Assembly: GCF_029910215.1 (NCBI RefSeq)
Contig: NZ_CP110395.1
Coordinates: forward strand, 1,054,001-1,118,000
Source of the DNA: Paraburkholderia sp. D15
GTDB taxonomy: Bacteria; Pseudomonadota; Gammaproteobacteria; Burkholderiales; Burkholderiaceae
DNA: 64,000 bases
Direction of reading: 5' to 3'
Shown in pieces: positions 53,836 through 62,226 of this stretch (positions are counted from its first letter, which is position 1; each line of letters starts with the position of its first letter). Both the position numbers and the translations under genes were made by a program. The notes under the pieces were generated by a model, which was not told the DNA's origin, ran no database searches, and saw only the letters and a list, made by a program, of their open reading frames with translations.

Positions 53836-55250
53836 CAGGGGCGCCCGCCAGACGGGAAAGGCCACGCGGACTGAGGCGACAAAGACGCCACTTTGCTGGC
53901 AGGGGGCGTTTGCTGTCGGAAATGCGCGCTGCCACCGGCAAGCTCGCGCAGCTTGCGATGCTCGGCCATATATACGTCATCAAGCCACTTGCGGATGATC
54001 GGGCGCAGTTTGTCAGTTCGGTGATCGGGTCTGGACAACCGCTCTATCAACTGATCGCGCGCGGCCTGGATCGCCTTGAAGCGACTGGAATGGAACACCG
54101 TGTGAGCGTTGATCGACGGTAGCGAACTGGCGCCTGCCTTCTGCAGTGCATAGCTGGTTGCGAAGATCCAAGAGCCCGAGTTCGCATGAGCGAGCATGAT
54201 CTCTGCCGGGCAGAGGCCGCGATGTTTGGGCGGCTTTGGCATTGCAATTCGCTCGCAGTGTTCGAACACACCGTTAGCATTCGGTGTGTGGAGCGGATAC
54301 GAAATCGGATCGTGTATCCCGTCGACGAAAACTACGTCGTCCGGAACAAGCGGATCGGGCGCGGTCAGCGGTTTCTTCGTTGGCGCATCAAGCATGTCTG
54401 CGAGCGGCGTTAGCGCCGCGTGTACCGCTTGAATCGTGCTCGGCAGGAGCGCTCCGAAAGACTGGTCGTGTAGCACCGCCTGCAGCCCACGCAAAAGTTG
54501 CTTTGCATGGGCTTCCGTTATCTTTTGCGATGCCGTCTTTGCGAGGGCTTTTTTAGTCACCTTTGCTTTTCCGCCAGCAATAGCCTTCGCCGCCGCGCTT
54601 TGAAGCCGTTCAAGCGCTTTCTCACCCCCATGCGTGCGGATCTCGTCAATCGCGAGCGTCGACGACACGACTTTTTCACGAACTAGCTTATGAAGCCCCG
54701 CTGGCGCGCGGGCGAGCAGGAGCACGTCGCGGATCGTCTGGTCCGTGATGTTGAGGCGCTTGCAAATGGTTGCGTTCGGTTCGCCAAGTGCCTGCAGTTC
54801 GACAACCTTCTCGGCCAGCTGCAGCGGAGTCAGCTTCTCGCTGTCGTTCGTCGTGATGCCAGCATAGATAAGGTTCGTGCGGTTGACTGACTTTGCCTCG
54901 TCGATCACAACGGGGAGTCGATCAATCAGCGCGCCTTCCTTGATCGCAAGCAACGCGGCGTGATAACGATGTTGGCCGGCGTAGACGAAGATGCGATCTT
55001 CGCTGCCGACCTTTCGCACGAAGCATCCGAGCGGCTGCTTGCGGTCATAGCCGTTCGCTTTGATCAGGCTTGCGATGTGTCGGACACGGTCCTGATCAAG
55101 CGGGCGAACGTTATCACGTGGGTCGTAGTGGATCTGTTCGGGCGGCACTGTCCACAGGTCGGACGATCCGCCGCCGGCAGCTTTAACGGCAGCTTTAGTG
55201 TTACCAGTGACGATCATCGCGTCGAGAACGAGTGGGCTGGTTTTAGGCAT
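53835..55250 (-). CDS. ParB-like nuclease-domain protein of the phage early operon
   Basis: A 471-residue protein. Residues about 30-130 form a ParB/Srx fold (VPPEQIHYDPRDNVRPLDQDRV, then FVYAGQHRYHAALLA with the box-II GxHR pattern), followed by a helix-turn-helix (NATICKRLNITDQTIRDVLLLA) and a large C-terminal part of unknown fold. ParB-domain proteins bind CTP and DNA; phage versions may help replication, partition or packaging control. No parA is adjacent, so partition is unlikely. ATG 55250 has GGAGG upstream and overlaps the previous gene by 8 bases. Confidence 0.82.
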   Translation of the reverse strand: MPKTSPLVLDAMIVTGNTKAAVKAAGGGSSDLWTVPPEQIHYDPRDNVRPLDQDRVRHIASLIKANGYDRKQPLGCFVRKVGSEDRIFVYAGQHRYHAALLAIKEGALIDRLPVVIDEAKSVNRTNLIYAGITTNDSEKLTPLQLAEKVVELQALGEPNATICKRLNITDQTIRDVLLLARAPAGLHKLVREKVVSSTLAIDEIRTHGGEKALERLQSAAAKAIAGGKAKVTKKALAKTASQKITEAHAKQLLRGLQAVLHDQSFGALLPSTIQAVHAALTPLADMLDAPTKKPLTAPDPLVPDDVVFVDGIHDPISYPLHTPNANGVFEHCERIAMPKPPKHRGLCPAEIMLAHANSGSWIFATSYALQKAGASSLPSINAHTVFHSSRFKAIQAARDQLIERLSRPDHRTDKLRPIIRKWLDDVYMAEHRKLRELAGGSAHFRQQTPPASKVASLSPQSAWPFPSGGRP

Positions 55251-55896
55251 TCTGACCTCCGGCAGTTTCGGCGTCCCGTGCTTTAGCTTCGCCCATAAGT
55301 GCTGTGTAGGCGACGGCATCCTCCGCGCTGTCGGCGTGAAAGCCCGGGCGCTGGAACAGACGGACGTTCTTCAATAACTGCATGAGTAGCCGGCCTTCGG
55401 CCTCGGCGAGATCGCGGCCCGTGATAACGTTGAAGGCGGTGACAGTCGCTCCCATGCTTCGCTCACCTGCGGGCTTGTCATACGTGGCCGCGCGTGCCTT
55501 CATGTGTTCGGCCGCTCGCTCGAGCAACTCGGGGGCCGTTGCTTTGATGGCAATGTAGCGTCGATCGCCGGCATCTGAAGAAACGTTCTGACTGGCCGCT
55601 TTGAAAAAAAGAAGAGTCCTTTCCGCAGCTTCTCCGACATCGGCAAGGGTTTGGTCGCGGACGTCACTTGTGTCAATTGCGGCTGTCGAAAACCAGTAGA
55701 CAATTCGCGAATCGCTTGTACGAATGCCTTGTCGAATAAGGTCCGCGCGCACCAGCATGCGCAGTTCGGCACGCACTGCGTCGACGTCGGCATAGTCCAG
55801 TTCCCGGTTGATGTCGCTAATGCTCATGACCGACGTGCGACTGGACAGCAATGCGATCAGCGCTTTGCAGATCGGAGAAAGTTCATTAACCATGTT
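55243..55896 (-). CDS. Phage protein with winged helix and DUF6378-like C-terminus
   Basis: A 217-residue protein. The N-terminus (VNELSPICKALIALLSSRTSVMSISDINREL) looks like a winged helix; the C-terminus (about 140-210, TYDKPAGERSMGATVTAFNV, then LLMQLLKNVRLFQRPGFHADSAEDAVAYTALMGE) matches the phage DUF6378 pattern, which is found with early phage genes and has no known function. The ATG at 55896 has GGAGG upstream; a much longer frame to 56121 is a shadow of the neighbouring gene. Confidence 0.75.
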   Translation of the reverse strand, partial: NMVNELSPICKALIALLSSRTSVMSISDINRELDYADVDAVRAELRMLVRADLIRQGIRTSDSRIVYWFSTAAIDTSDVRDQTLADVGEAAERTLLFFKAASQNVSSDAGDRRYIAIKATAPELLERAAEHMKARAATYDKPAGERSMGATVTAFNVITGRDLAEAEGRLLMQLLKNVRLFQRPGFHADSAEDAVAYTALMGEAKARDAETAGGQNA

Positions 55897-56125
55897 GCCT
55901 CCGGAGGCGGGAATAGAGCCGCGCGCGAAGAAAAGGACGTGCGAAACACAGCGCGCAGAACGCGGCGACGATGACGACGAAAAGCTTGCCCGCCGAGAAG
56001 CCGGCGAACAGCCAGAGGGCTGTGTCGGCGAGGCCGAATAGAAAGCCGATCTGACGTTGCGGAGTGGGGCCAGTGAGGAACCACGCAGCGCAGCAAGTAG
56101 CGATAGCGACGAGAAGGGCAAGCAT
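55886..56125 (-). CDS. Small phage membrane protein
   Basis: A 79-residue protein with two predicted membrane helices (MLALLVAIATCCAAWFL and FVVIVAAFCALCFARPFL) and a basic C-terminus. GGAGG lies before ATG 56125. It overlaps the next gene by 11 bases. Roles such as superinfection exclusion or assembly are possible; none can be shown. Confidence 0.65.
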   Translation of the reverse strand: MLALLVAIATCCAAWFLTGPTPQRQIGFLFGLADTALWLFAGFSAGKLFVVIVAAFCALCFARPFLRARLYSRLRRQHG

Positions 56126-56559
56126 TAAGCTGCCTCCTTCACATGCGCTGCGCGCGGTTTGCGCTTTGCCTCGGTAGTCGTCTTTTCGGTCAACGCGGCG
56201 GCAATGCGGCGTTCGTGTTTCGCGATGGCTGAACGGCAATCGTCTGCGCTCGGCGCTGAGATAGACGTATGAGCGACCGTCGAGCCGTCCATGATCATGT
56301 AGAGCGTGTGGACACTGCCATGCAGCGGACGGCGTGCGACTACATACCGGCCGACCATCATGGGTGTCGTTGCGCGCGGGGCCCTCGGATCGTACTTGAC
56401 GATCGAACGGAGACGAATGGTGTCCCGGCGTGATAGCTCGGTTGAGAAAGCAACGTTTAATTTTTGCATTGCGGTTTTGCTCGATATCGCCAGCGGGATG
56501 AAGGCGTCCGCCCGGCGCGGGTTGATCGGCTGTCGCGTGCGGCTTTCGATGTCGGTCAC
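56125..56559 (-). CDS. Hypothetical phage protein
   Basis: A 144-residue basic protein of unknown function (MMVGRYVVARRPLHGSVHTLYMIMDGSTVAHTSISAPSADDCRSAIA in the middle, Lys/Arg-rich tail). As written it starts at a GTG (56559); an ATG at 56469 (MQKLNVAF) is a good alternative, and neither has a strong ribosome site. Its TAA overlaps the ATG of the membrane protein gene. Confidence 0.6.
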   Translation of the reverse strand: MTDIESRTRQPINPRRADAFIPLAISSKTAMQKLNVAFSTELSRRDTIRLRSIVKYDPRAPRATTPMMVGRYVVARRPLHGSVHTLYMIMDGSTVAHTSISAPSADDCRSAIAKHERRIAAALTEKTTTEAKRKPRAAHVKEAA

Positions 56560-56596
56560 AGGTAGCGGGACAGATGCGCAGCGTGGGGGCGCCCGA

Positions 56597-56824
56597 CTAG
56601 GTGGTGACGCGGTAGGTGGAGCGCGGAGGCTGGGCCTGTTCAGGCTGGAAAACCGTGATGCCTATGACGATGGCAGCGAATACGAAGACGGCTCTCCATG
56701 CAGCGGACTTTTCAAAGTCACTTTGGCGGATGATCGTAAAGCCTTCGGGGATTTCTGTTGGCAGCCCCTGGATGGAGCGGAGCCACGCCTGACGTGCTGG
56801 CGAATTCGTGTCGACACTTTTCAT
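56597..56824 (-). CDS. Small phage membrane protein
   Basis: A 75-residue protein with one membrane helix (AVFVFAAIVIGITVF) and a short soluble N-terminus (SPARQAWLRSIQGLPTEIPE). GGAG lies 9 bases before the ATG. It lies in the leftward operon, 37 bases before the next gene. No family name can be given. Confidence 0.6.
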   Translation of the reverse strand: MKSVDTNSPARQAWLRSIQGLPTEIPEGFTIIRQSDFEKSAAWRAVFVFAAIVIGITVFQPEQAQPPRSTYRVTT

Positions 56825-56960
56825 GAAGTTCTCCGGGTTACGCAGGATCGCGTTCGGGCCGAAGATTACCCATTTGTGGCAATGTCTGTCAATCCATTAA
56901 TGGATATTTCAAGGTGAAAAAGTCGTAGCCGAAACCCGTTACGGTCTCGGCTGACGAGGG

Positions 56961-57434
56961 CTAATTGCCTTGACGTGCGATGATCAAGATCGACAGTTGA
57001 GCTGCAAGCGACAGAGCTACGTCCACTGCCGCGCTCTCATTGATGTAGGTCGCCGCCAGAAAAAACAACGAGAGGATGCTGCCCAGACAACTGAAGCCGC
57101 GTTGATGGTGGGTGGTTGGTCGGCTGCGGCGTTTTGCCCGGAGTCGACGGGCAAGGTTTTCGAGTTCGTCTGCAATGAGGTTGATCTGTTCCGGCTCGAT
57201 CGCCTCAGTCACGGATGACAAGCGCCCATCGGAGCGCAGAACCACCATTGCGGTGGCTATGGGTAGCGCGTCAGGGTCCTGAAGTTGTGCGTCTGCGGTC
57301 GCCTGAATGAGTTTTGCTCTGCGGACAAGTGGATGTTCTTTGGTATGCCGGAGATGGTCAGAGCGCCGGTACTGCTCGATGCTAATTACCCGTGCGGCGT
57401 TTTGCTGATTTGGTCTCTGAGTGCTTTGGTTCAT
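56961..57434 (-). CDS. Hypothetical phage protein with C-terminal membrane segment
   Basis: A 157-residue protein. The N-terminal 100 residues are soluble (LIADELENLARRLRAKRRSR with a helix before it) and two hydrophobic helices end it (CLGSILSLFFLAATYI and VALSLAAQLSILIIA). It overlaps the repressor gene by 53 bases, so it is probably co-transcribed with it from the repressor promoter; it may be a lysogenic-conversion gene expressed in the lysogen. Confidence 0.65.
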   Translation of the reverse strand: MNQSTQRPNQQNAARVISIEQYRRSDHLRHTKEHPLVRRAKLIQATADAQLQDPDALPIATAMVVLRSDGRLSSVTEAIEPEQINLIADELENLARRLRAKRRSRPTTHHQRGFSCLGSILSLFFLAATYINESAAVDVALSLAAQLSILIIARQGN

Positions 57435-57903
57435 GATTCGTGAGCGTGTTATCGTTAGGCTCACGAAGGGCGGGGCGCATGACCTGCGCCAGTTCGTCAA
57501 TACTCAATTCCCGGAGGTCGGAGAGGCGAATGAATTCTTCGGCTAATCTCTCTGCGCCGGATTTGACCTGGTTCTCATGACGCAGAAATCGGGCGTAGCT
57601 CGCGACTTTATCTCTATCGGTTTCCGACAGGCCATCCAGTTCCGTATGATCGCGCGAAACCCCGACAGTCCCGGTATCAAGATCTTCCATCAATAGCTGC
57701 GCCGGCGTCACCCTGAACGAACTCGCTATGGCTTCGATCACGTCGAGTTGAGGATGTACTGCGGCCGTCAGGACGCGCTGGATCGAACTCTGCGAGATCC
57801 CTGCTTTTCGCGCGAGCGCCGTCTGTGTGGCCAGAGTCGGGTGGCCATCCATCAGTCGCCGTATGTTGCGGGCGAGTATTTCGTTCGCGCGTTTTGCTGT
57901 CAT
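57382..57903 (-). CDS. CI-type phage repressor (XRE family)
   Basis: A 173-residue DNA-binding protein with an N-terminal XRE helix-turn-helix (ATQTALARKAGISQSSIQRVLTAAVHPQLDVIEAIASSF, split here by spacing) and a C-terminal oligomerisation region without the Ser/Lys peptidase of LexA-like repressors. So, unlike lambda CI, it is unlikely to self-cleave in the SOS response. It is divergent from the cro-like gene and should keep the prophage silent. Confidence 0.88.
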   Translation of the reverse strand: MTAKRANEILARNIRRLMDGHPTLATQTALARKAGISQSSIQRVLTAAVHPQLDVIEAIASSFRVTPAQLLMEDLDTGTVGVSRDHTELDGLSETDRDKVASYARFLRHENQVKSGAERLAEEFIRLSDLRELSIDELAQVMRPALREPNDNTLTNHEPKHSETKSAKRRTGN

Positions 57904-58006
57904 CCACTCATATTGCCAAATATGGTTATCTCATAGCGGGTAGTTTTCGTTGCCGAAATAACCAATAAAGGGTATTCTCGCAGTTCATCTACCACGGGAG
58001 GTTGTT
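57904..58006. promoter_or_regulatory. CI/Cro operator and divergent promoter region
   Basis: The 103-base AT-rich gap between the repressor and cro-like genes has an imperfect palindrome at 57939-57963 (GGTAG-TTTTCG and CGAAA-TAACC arms) and a smaller one at 57910-57923 (ATATTGCCAAATAT). These are good candidates for operators OR of the lysogeny switch. Confidence 0.7.
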
Positions 58007-58240
58007 ATGAAACAGCATCACGAACAGTGGCTCAGCGCCGTTCGTCGGCGTCTTCTTTGCGAGAAGGGCAATTTGCGCAAAGTGGCAGCCCAATCGGGCG
58101 TCCCCTATCCGACGCTTATCAAAATCACTAGCGGCGTAGTTTCCGACCCGCGCGTCTCCACGGTCCAAGCGCTGCACGATTACTTCGCGCGTCGTCCGGA
58201 GCGGTCAGCTGCGTCCGGTGGCGCTTTCGCGGGTCATTGA
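58007..58240 (+). CDS. Cro-like phage regulator
   Basis: A 77-residue protein with a helix-turn-helix (EKGNLRKVAAQSGVPYPTLIKITSG) at residues 17-45, resembling small Cro/CI-type proteins. Good ribosome site GGGAGG sits 7 bases before the ATG. It is the first rightward early gene, divergent from the repressor, so it probably turns off the repressor promoter in lytic growth. Confidence 0.8.
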   Translation: MKQHHEQWLSAVRRRLLCEKGNLRKVAAQSGVPYPTLIKITSGVVSDPRVSTVQALHDYFARRPERSAASGGAFAGH

Positions 58241-58334
58241 AATTCTTTCGAATATCTACTCGCCTGCATCCTAAAAGCGTGGGGCGGGCGTGCACAGTAT
58301 GAAAGCGCACACGTGCAAAGAGGGCACAACCGGG

Positions 58335-58859
58335 ATGACCTGCCGATACAGCGAAACAGAATGGCTTGACGTGTTGTACGCGTCGGTTCGTAACACACCA
58401 GGGGGCGTGGCAGATGCAGCGAACTTCCTGACGTTGCGACGCGGGAAGAACATCGCCACAGAGTCGCTTCGATTGCGTCTACGTGGCGAAGGCGATAACC
58501 GACTCTCGATGGAAATGTTCGAGTTGCTGATCGAGTGGATGGAGGAGAAACGCCAGCCGCACTACCTGGATCCGATCCACGCGCTGAGCGAGCGCTTTGG
58601 CCTGATCGCCGAGCGGCAAGGCGACGCGCTGTCGGATGAGGTTGACAGCTCTCACGACGTAAATGCGCTTGCCCGCGCGACGCTCGACCTGCAGGTGCAT
58701 GTCGGTGAAGTGGCCGGCGAAGTGGTGCGCGCGGTCGCCGATCGGCGGATCGATCTACATGAGGTTGAGCAGTTGACGGTCGTCAGCCGCAAGGGTCAGC
58801 GACTTTTCCAGCGCCTTATCTATACGGCCACGCGCCTCGCCAAACTGCGGCGCAAGTAA
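58335..58859 (+). CDS. Phage CII-family regulatory protein
   Basis: A 174-residue protein similar to the phage CII regulator family: EWLDVLYASVRNTPGGVADAANFLTLRR at the start and a helix-turn-helix-like ATESLRLRLRGEGDNRLSMEMFELLIEWME, then a long helical tail. CII-type proteins drive lysogenic promoters. The ATG at 58335 is chosen because the family starts near it; an upstream in-frame ATG at 58290 adds 15 residues. Second gene of the rightward operon. Confidence 0.75.
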   Translation: MTCRYSETEWLDVLYASVRNTPGGVADAANFLTLRRGKNIATESLRLRLRGEGDNRLSMEMFELLIEWMEEKRQPHYLDPIHALSERFGLIAERQGDALSDEVDSSHDVNALARATLDLQVHVGEVAGEVVRAVADRRIDLHEVEQLTVVSRKGQRLFQRLIYTATRLAKLRRK

Positions 58860-58927
58860 CGTCCTTGCCGGGTACGGCTGCGACGCGGCCTCCCACGTCA
58901 ATACCTTACGGATCATCATGGAGAGCC

Positions 58928-60304
58928 ATGGGCGCACTCGACCCATTGGAAGCGCACGCCCCTACCGGACCTATCGCATCGATCGAGTCTGAACACGCGG
59001 TGCTGGGTGCTTTGTTGCTGGATAACAGCGTATATGACCGGATCGGGGATCTGATTGCGGCCGACGATTTCACGCTGCTGGAAAATCGTCTGATCTTCCA
59101 GACGATTAGCGGTCTGATTCTCGCCCAGCATCAGGCGGATGTGGTCACGGTCTTCGAGCGCTTGCAGTCAAGCGGCGCAAAGATCAAGCGCCCTTTGCAG
59201 TACCTCAACGAGCTCGTCCAGTCGACACCGAGCGCGGCGAACGTAATGCGCTATGCCGAGATCGTGCGCAACCGGTCAATGCTGCGTGGGTGCCTGCGCA
59301 CGGCCCGCCAGGTCATCGACCTCTGTCATCACACGGGCGGGCGGGAGGTGTCGGAAATCATCGACCAGGCGCAAGCCTCCTTCCTGCGACTGTCAGACAC
59401 CGAACGGCGCAAGGACGACGGGTTCAGGCCGATGCAAGGTACTTTGGCCCGAGTGCTTGAGCGTATCGACGAACTCTCCCAGCGCGAGGATAAGCGCGGC
59501 GTCACGGGGACCGCGACCGGCTTTGATGACCTTGACCGGCGCCTTGATGGCATGCATGAGGGCGAACTTGTTATCGTCGGCGGCAGACCGTCGATGGGCA
59601 AGACCTCGTTCGCCATGAACATCGCTGAACACGTCGCCGCACGCCTTGGACTTCCGGCGGCGGTTGTGTCGATGGAGATGCCCGAGGAACAACTGGTGAC
59701 CCGCATGCTCGCGTCAGTCTCGCGCGTGAATCAGCATCGTCTGCGTACGGGCACGCTCGACGACGAGGACTGGTCGCGCGTCACGCACGGCGTGAAGGTG
59801 ATGGCCGATGCCGATATCCGAATGCTGGAAGGCGCGTCGCTTACGCCGTCGATGCTCAAAACCCGACTCAGACGTCTGCACCGCGAGTGTGGCCAGCTCG
59901 GCGTCGTCGTGATCGACTATCTGCAACTGATGTCTGGCGATGGCGCGAATCCGGAAATGCGTGCAGTGGAAGTGAGCAGCATTTCGCGGGCGCTGAAGCA
60001 GATCGCCACCGAACTGCGCGTGCCGGTCATCGCGCTGTCCCAGCTTAACCGCGGCCTCGAGCAGCGGCCCAATAAGCGCCCGGTGATGTCCGATCTGCGC
60101 GAGTCGGGTTCGATCGAACAGGACGCGGATGTGATTCTCTTTATCTATCGCGACGAAGTCTACAACCCTGACAGTCCCGACAAGGGCACGGCCGAAATTA
60201 TTATCGCGAAGCAGCGCAACGGGCCGATCGGCACCGTGCGCCTCGCATTCCAGAACGCCATTACCCGGTTCGAGAATTTCTCGGAGCCGGACGCGGGCTA
60301 TTGA
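58928..60304 (+). CDS. dnaB: Phage replicative DNA helicase (DnaB)
   Basis: A 458-residue hexameric helicase that loads at the phage origin and unwinds DNA for replication. The N-terminal DnaB domain (SIESEHAVLGALLLDNSVYDRIGDLIAADDF) and the RecA-like C-terminal domain with Walker A GGRPSMGKTS, SMEMPEEQL, Walker B VVIDYLQLM and the RQNR-like LRESGSIEQDADVI region are all present. The ATG at 58928 has GGAGAG just upstream. Carrying its own DnaB frees the phage from the host helicase loader. Confidence 0.94.
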   Translation: MGALDPLEAHAPTGPIASIESEHAVLGALLLDNSVYDRIGDLIAADDFTLLENRLIFQTISGLILAQHQADVVTVFERLQSSGAKIKRPLQYLNELVQSTPSAANVMRYAEIVRNRSMLRGCLRTARQVIDLCHHTGGREVSEIIDQAQASFLRLSDTERRKDDGFRPMQGTLARVLERIDELSQREDKRGVTGTATGFDDLDRRLDGMHEGELVIVGGRPSMGKTSFAMNIAEHVAARLGLPAAVVSMEMPEEQLVTRMLASVSRVNQHRLRTGTLDDEDWSRVTHGVKVMADADIRMLEGASLTPSMLKTRLRRLHRECGQLGVVVIDYLQLMSGDGANPEMRAVEVSSISRALKQIATELRVPVIALSQLNRGLEQRPNKRPVMSDLRESGSIEQDADVILFIYRDEVYNPDSPDKGTAEIIIAKQRNGPIGTVRLAFQNAITRFENFSEPDAGY

Positions 60305-60335
60305 ATTCAAGCTTCAGAGATTGACCAACTGACCT

Positions 60336-61478
60336 ATGACGACTGTTTCCCCATTCTTCACCTGGAGACGTGCGATGACGGAGAGCGATCTGCCGTCGAC
60401 CACCAAGCTGGTCCTGTTTGTGATTGCCGAGTACGCAAACGCGATGGACGACATCTGCTGGCCGTCGATCGGCACGATCGCGGGCAAGGCGAGCCTGTCC
60501 GAGCGTTGTGTGAGTAACCACCTGGCGGTGGCTGAAAGCAACGGATGGCTCACGCGCTGGCGGTCGCGCCGGCCTGCACGCCGCTGGGCGCACGCGCATT
60601 ACCGGCTGTCGGTCCCGAAGGAGATCGCGTTGCGCCAGCGCGATGTTATCGACTTCGATCTCGCAGCCGGTGGGCAGGAACCTGATTCCGATGTTGCTGA
60701 AAGCTTTGGCAATTCCGAACAACGTTCCGGAGTTGCACACAAAACAGGCAACCACGAACGTCGTTCAGGTGACTCTGCTGCGTCACCCGAACGACGTTCC
60801 GGTGAGACTTCTGAGCGTGCCGCTGGGGACGCCCAGGATGCGGAGGATTCGCAAAGTTACCTGAACCACGTTCCAACTAGTAAACCAGTAAACAGAAGTA
60901 CATATAAAAACCTCTCTAATCCTCAACCCACGGTGGTGAACGAAGCCATAGCTGGGCAGAGAGAGGATTTCAGCGAATCACAATGGCAAGGACAAGCGGG
61001 TGAAGTGGCGCATGAGGCGGTCCAGAACGTAGCCGATGAGGAAGGCACGGCGGAGTCGCTTGCGGCCTGGATGCTTGAGCGCATCCGCGTGCGTTTGCCG
61101 GATTTTGGGACGCCAGACATGCCCGCGTGGGTCGCCGAGATCCGGCAGATGCTGCAGGTCGACGGGCGCGGTGCACGCCATATTGCCGGCCTGTTCGGCT
61201 GGGCCGATCGCGACCGGTTCTGGTCGAAGGTGATGGTCTCGCCCGCGCGGCTGCGCAAGAACTGGGACGAAATCCGGCGTCGGCGCAACGATGCGCTCGC
61301 GTTGAAAGCGGCACCGGGCGGTGCGTCGGCTGCCGGTGCGTCGGCACAGGCAGATGACCGGCAATGCGCGCACGTCGAAGATGGATGCCGCTGCACGCGG
61401 ACTGCGACCACCATCATCGGTGCCGGCTCATCCCGGCGCGGCTACTGCCGGGCACACATCGGCCAGTACGAAGACTGA
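60336..61478 (+). CDS. Lambda-O-like phage replication initiator
   Basis: A 380-residue protein. The N-terminal domain (FFTWRRAMTESDLPSTTKLVLFVIAEYANAMDDICWPSIGTIAGKASLSERCV) is a winged helix of phage replisome organisers; the middle is a disordered Ser/Glu/Arg-rich linker, and the C-terminus includes a helical domain (LAAWMLERIRVRLPDFG, then HIAGLFGWADRDRFW) and a Cys/His cluster (CAHVEDGCRCTRT). It should bind the origin and recruit DnaB from the gene just upstream. The DNA of its own linker holds the probable iteron origin. The ATG at 60336 is kept because the family line begins with the FFTWRRA segment. Confidence 0.82.
   Translation: MTTVSPFFTWRRAMTESDLPSTTKLVLFVIAEYANAMDDICWPSIGTIAGKASLSERCVSNHLAVAESNGWLTRWRSRRPARRWAHAHYRLSVPKEIALRQRDVIDFDLAAGGQEPDSDVAESFGNSEQRSGVAHKTGNHERRSGDSAASPERRSGETSERAAGDAQDAEDSQSYLNHVPTSKPVNRSTYKNLSNPQPTVVNEAIAGQREDFSESQWQGQAGEVAHEAVQNVADEEGTAESLAAWMLERIRVRLPDFGTPDMPAWVAEIRQMLQVDGRGARHIAGLFGWADRDRFWSKVMVSPARLRKNWDEIRRRRNDALALKAAPGGASAAGASAQADDRQCAHVEDGCRCTRTATTIIGAGSSRRGYCRAHIGQYED
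60717..60925. other. Candidate phage replication origin: iterons plus AT-rich tract
   Basis: Inside the O-like gene, GAACNNCGTTC-type units recur at 60717-60730, 60756-60769, 60789-60802 and 60863-60876 (GAACAACGTTCCGG, GAACGTCGTTCAGG, GAACGACGTTCCGG, GAACCACGTTCCAA). Right after the last is an AT-rich stretch (about 60876-60925). This is the layout of lambda ori within gene O. Confidence 0.6.
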
Positions 61479-61492
61479 ACGGGGAACAACTC

Positions 61493-61963
61493 ATGACGCT
61501 GGATGAACGTTTGAACAACTGGGCGAAGGCGATGCGCGGGGGCACTGGCCACAGCGACACGCTGGTAGCATCGATCTATTTTCCGAACGTGGGTGGTCGC
61601 ACCGTCAGCACGGCGCTCAACGCCGAAGATGCGCAGAAGGTCGAGCGCGCATGGCAGCGATTAATGCCGCTCGATCGCAAGGTCCTGCAGATGCACTTTG
61701 TGTGGAGTGCGTCGCCCGCCTTCATCTGCCGAAGGCTTGGGCTGAAAGTGCGGCCCACATCGATCTTCGATCTGGCGCTTACGCATGCGAAGCGCGCGAT
61801 CGGAGAAAAGTTGCTTGAGATGGGACGCGAGCCGCAGCGCGAATACGTGTCAATGCAGGCCATCATTGACCGGCTCAATGCCGAACGTGCCGCGCAGTGT
61901 GATGGCGAATGCGACGATTGCAGCGATCAATCCAGAATGCAGCCTCTTGCGGAAACAAGATAG
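61493..61963 (+). CDS. Q-like late antitermination protein
   Basis: A 156-residue protein whose helical core (WQRLMPLDRKVLQMHFVWSASPAFICRRLGLKVRPTSIFDLAL) resembles phage Q/RinA-type late regulators with a sigma region-4-like helix-turn-helix. The C-terminus has a CDGECDDCSDQ Cys cluster that could bind zinc. In lambdoid phages Q lies between the replication and packaging genes, just before pR', which is exactly its place here. GGGGAA precedes the ATG at 61493. Confidence 0.65.
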   Translation: MTLDERLNNWAKAMRGGTGHSDTLVASIYFPNVGGRTVSTALNAEDAQKVERAWQRLMPLDRKVLQMHFVWSASPAFICRRLGLKVRPTSIFDLALTHAKRAIGEKLLEMGREPQREYVSMQAIIDRLNAERAAQCDGECDDCSDQSRMQPLAETR

Positions 61964-61975
61964 CTCAACTACACT
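61947..61975 (+). promoter_or_regulatory. Candidate late promoter (pR'-like)
   Basis: TTGCGG (61947-61952) and TACACT (61970-61975) are 17 bases apart, at the very end of the Q-like gene. A hairpin terminator follows about 75 bases after the predicted start, as at lambda pR'-tR'. Match to consensus is modest. Confidence 0.4.
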
Positions 61976-62052
61976 TCGGGCTTACAACTTGATTCCGGTA
62001 TTTACCGAGTGACGCGGCCTGTTCCGGGTCGCTGCACGTCCGGAAGAAATTG

Positions 62053-62084
62053 AAGCCTCGCCGCATTCGCGCCGGGGCTTTTTT
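62053..62084 (+). terminator. Terminator before the packaging genes (tR'-like)
   Basis: AAGCCTCG (62053-62060) pairs with CGGGGCTT (62073-62080, one G-U pair), followed by a T run. It lies between the Q-like gene and the small terminase, where a Q-dependent antitermination point is expected. Confidence 0.75.
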
Positions 62085-62226
62085 GCCTTTGGTCTCTGAG
62101 TCACGGCAGGTCGAGCGCGGGCAGGGCACCGCCGCAAGCCACCGGGGACCCTATGGCCGCTGGAGACACGGGGGCTCACACCCGCGTTTTTCCTCTACTG
62201 GCGAAACATCAAGGGGGGTCATATTC

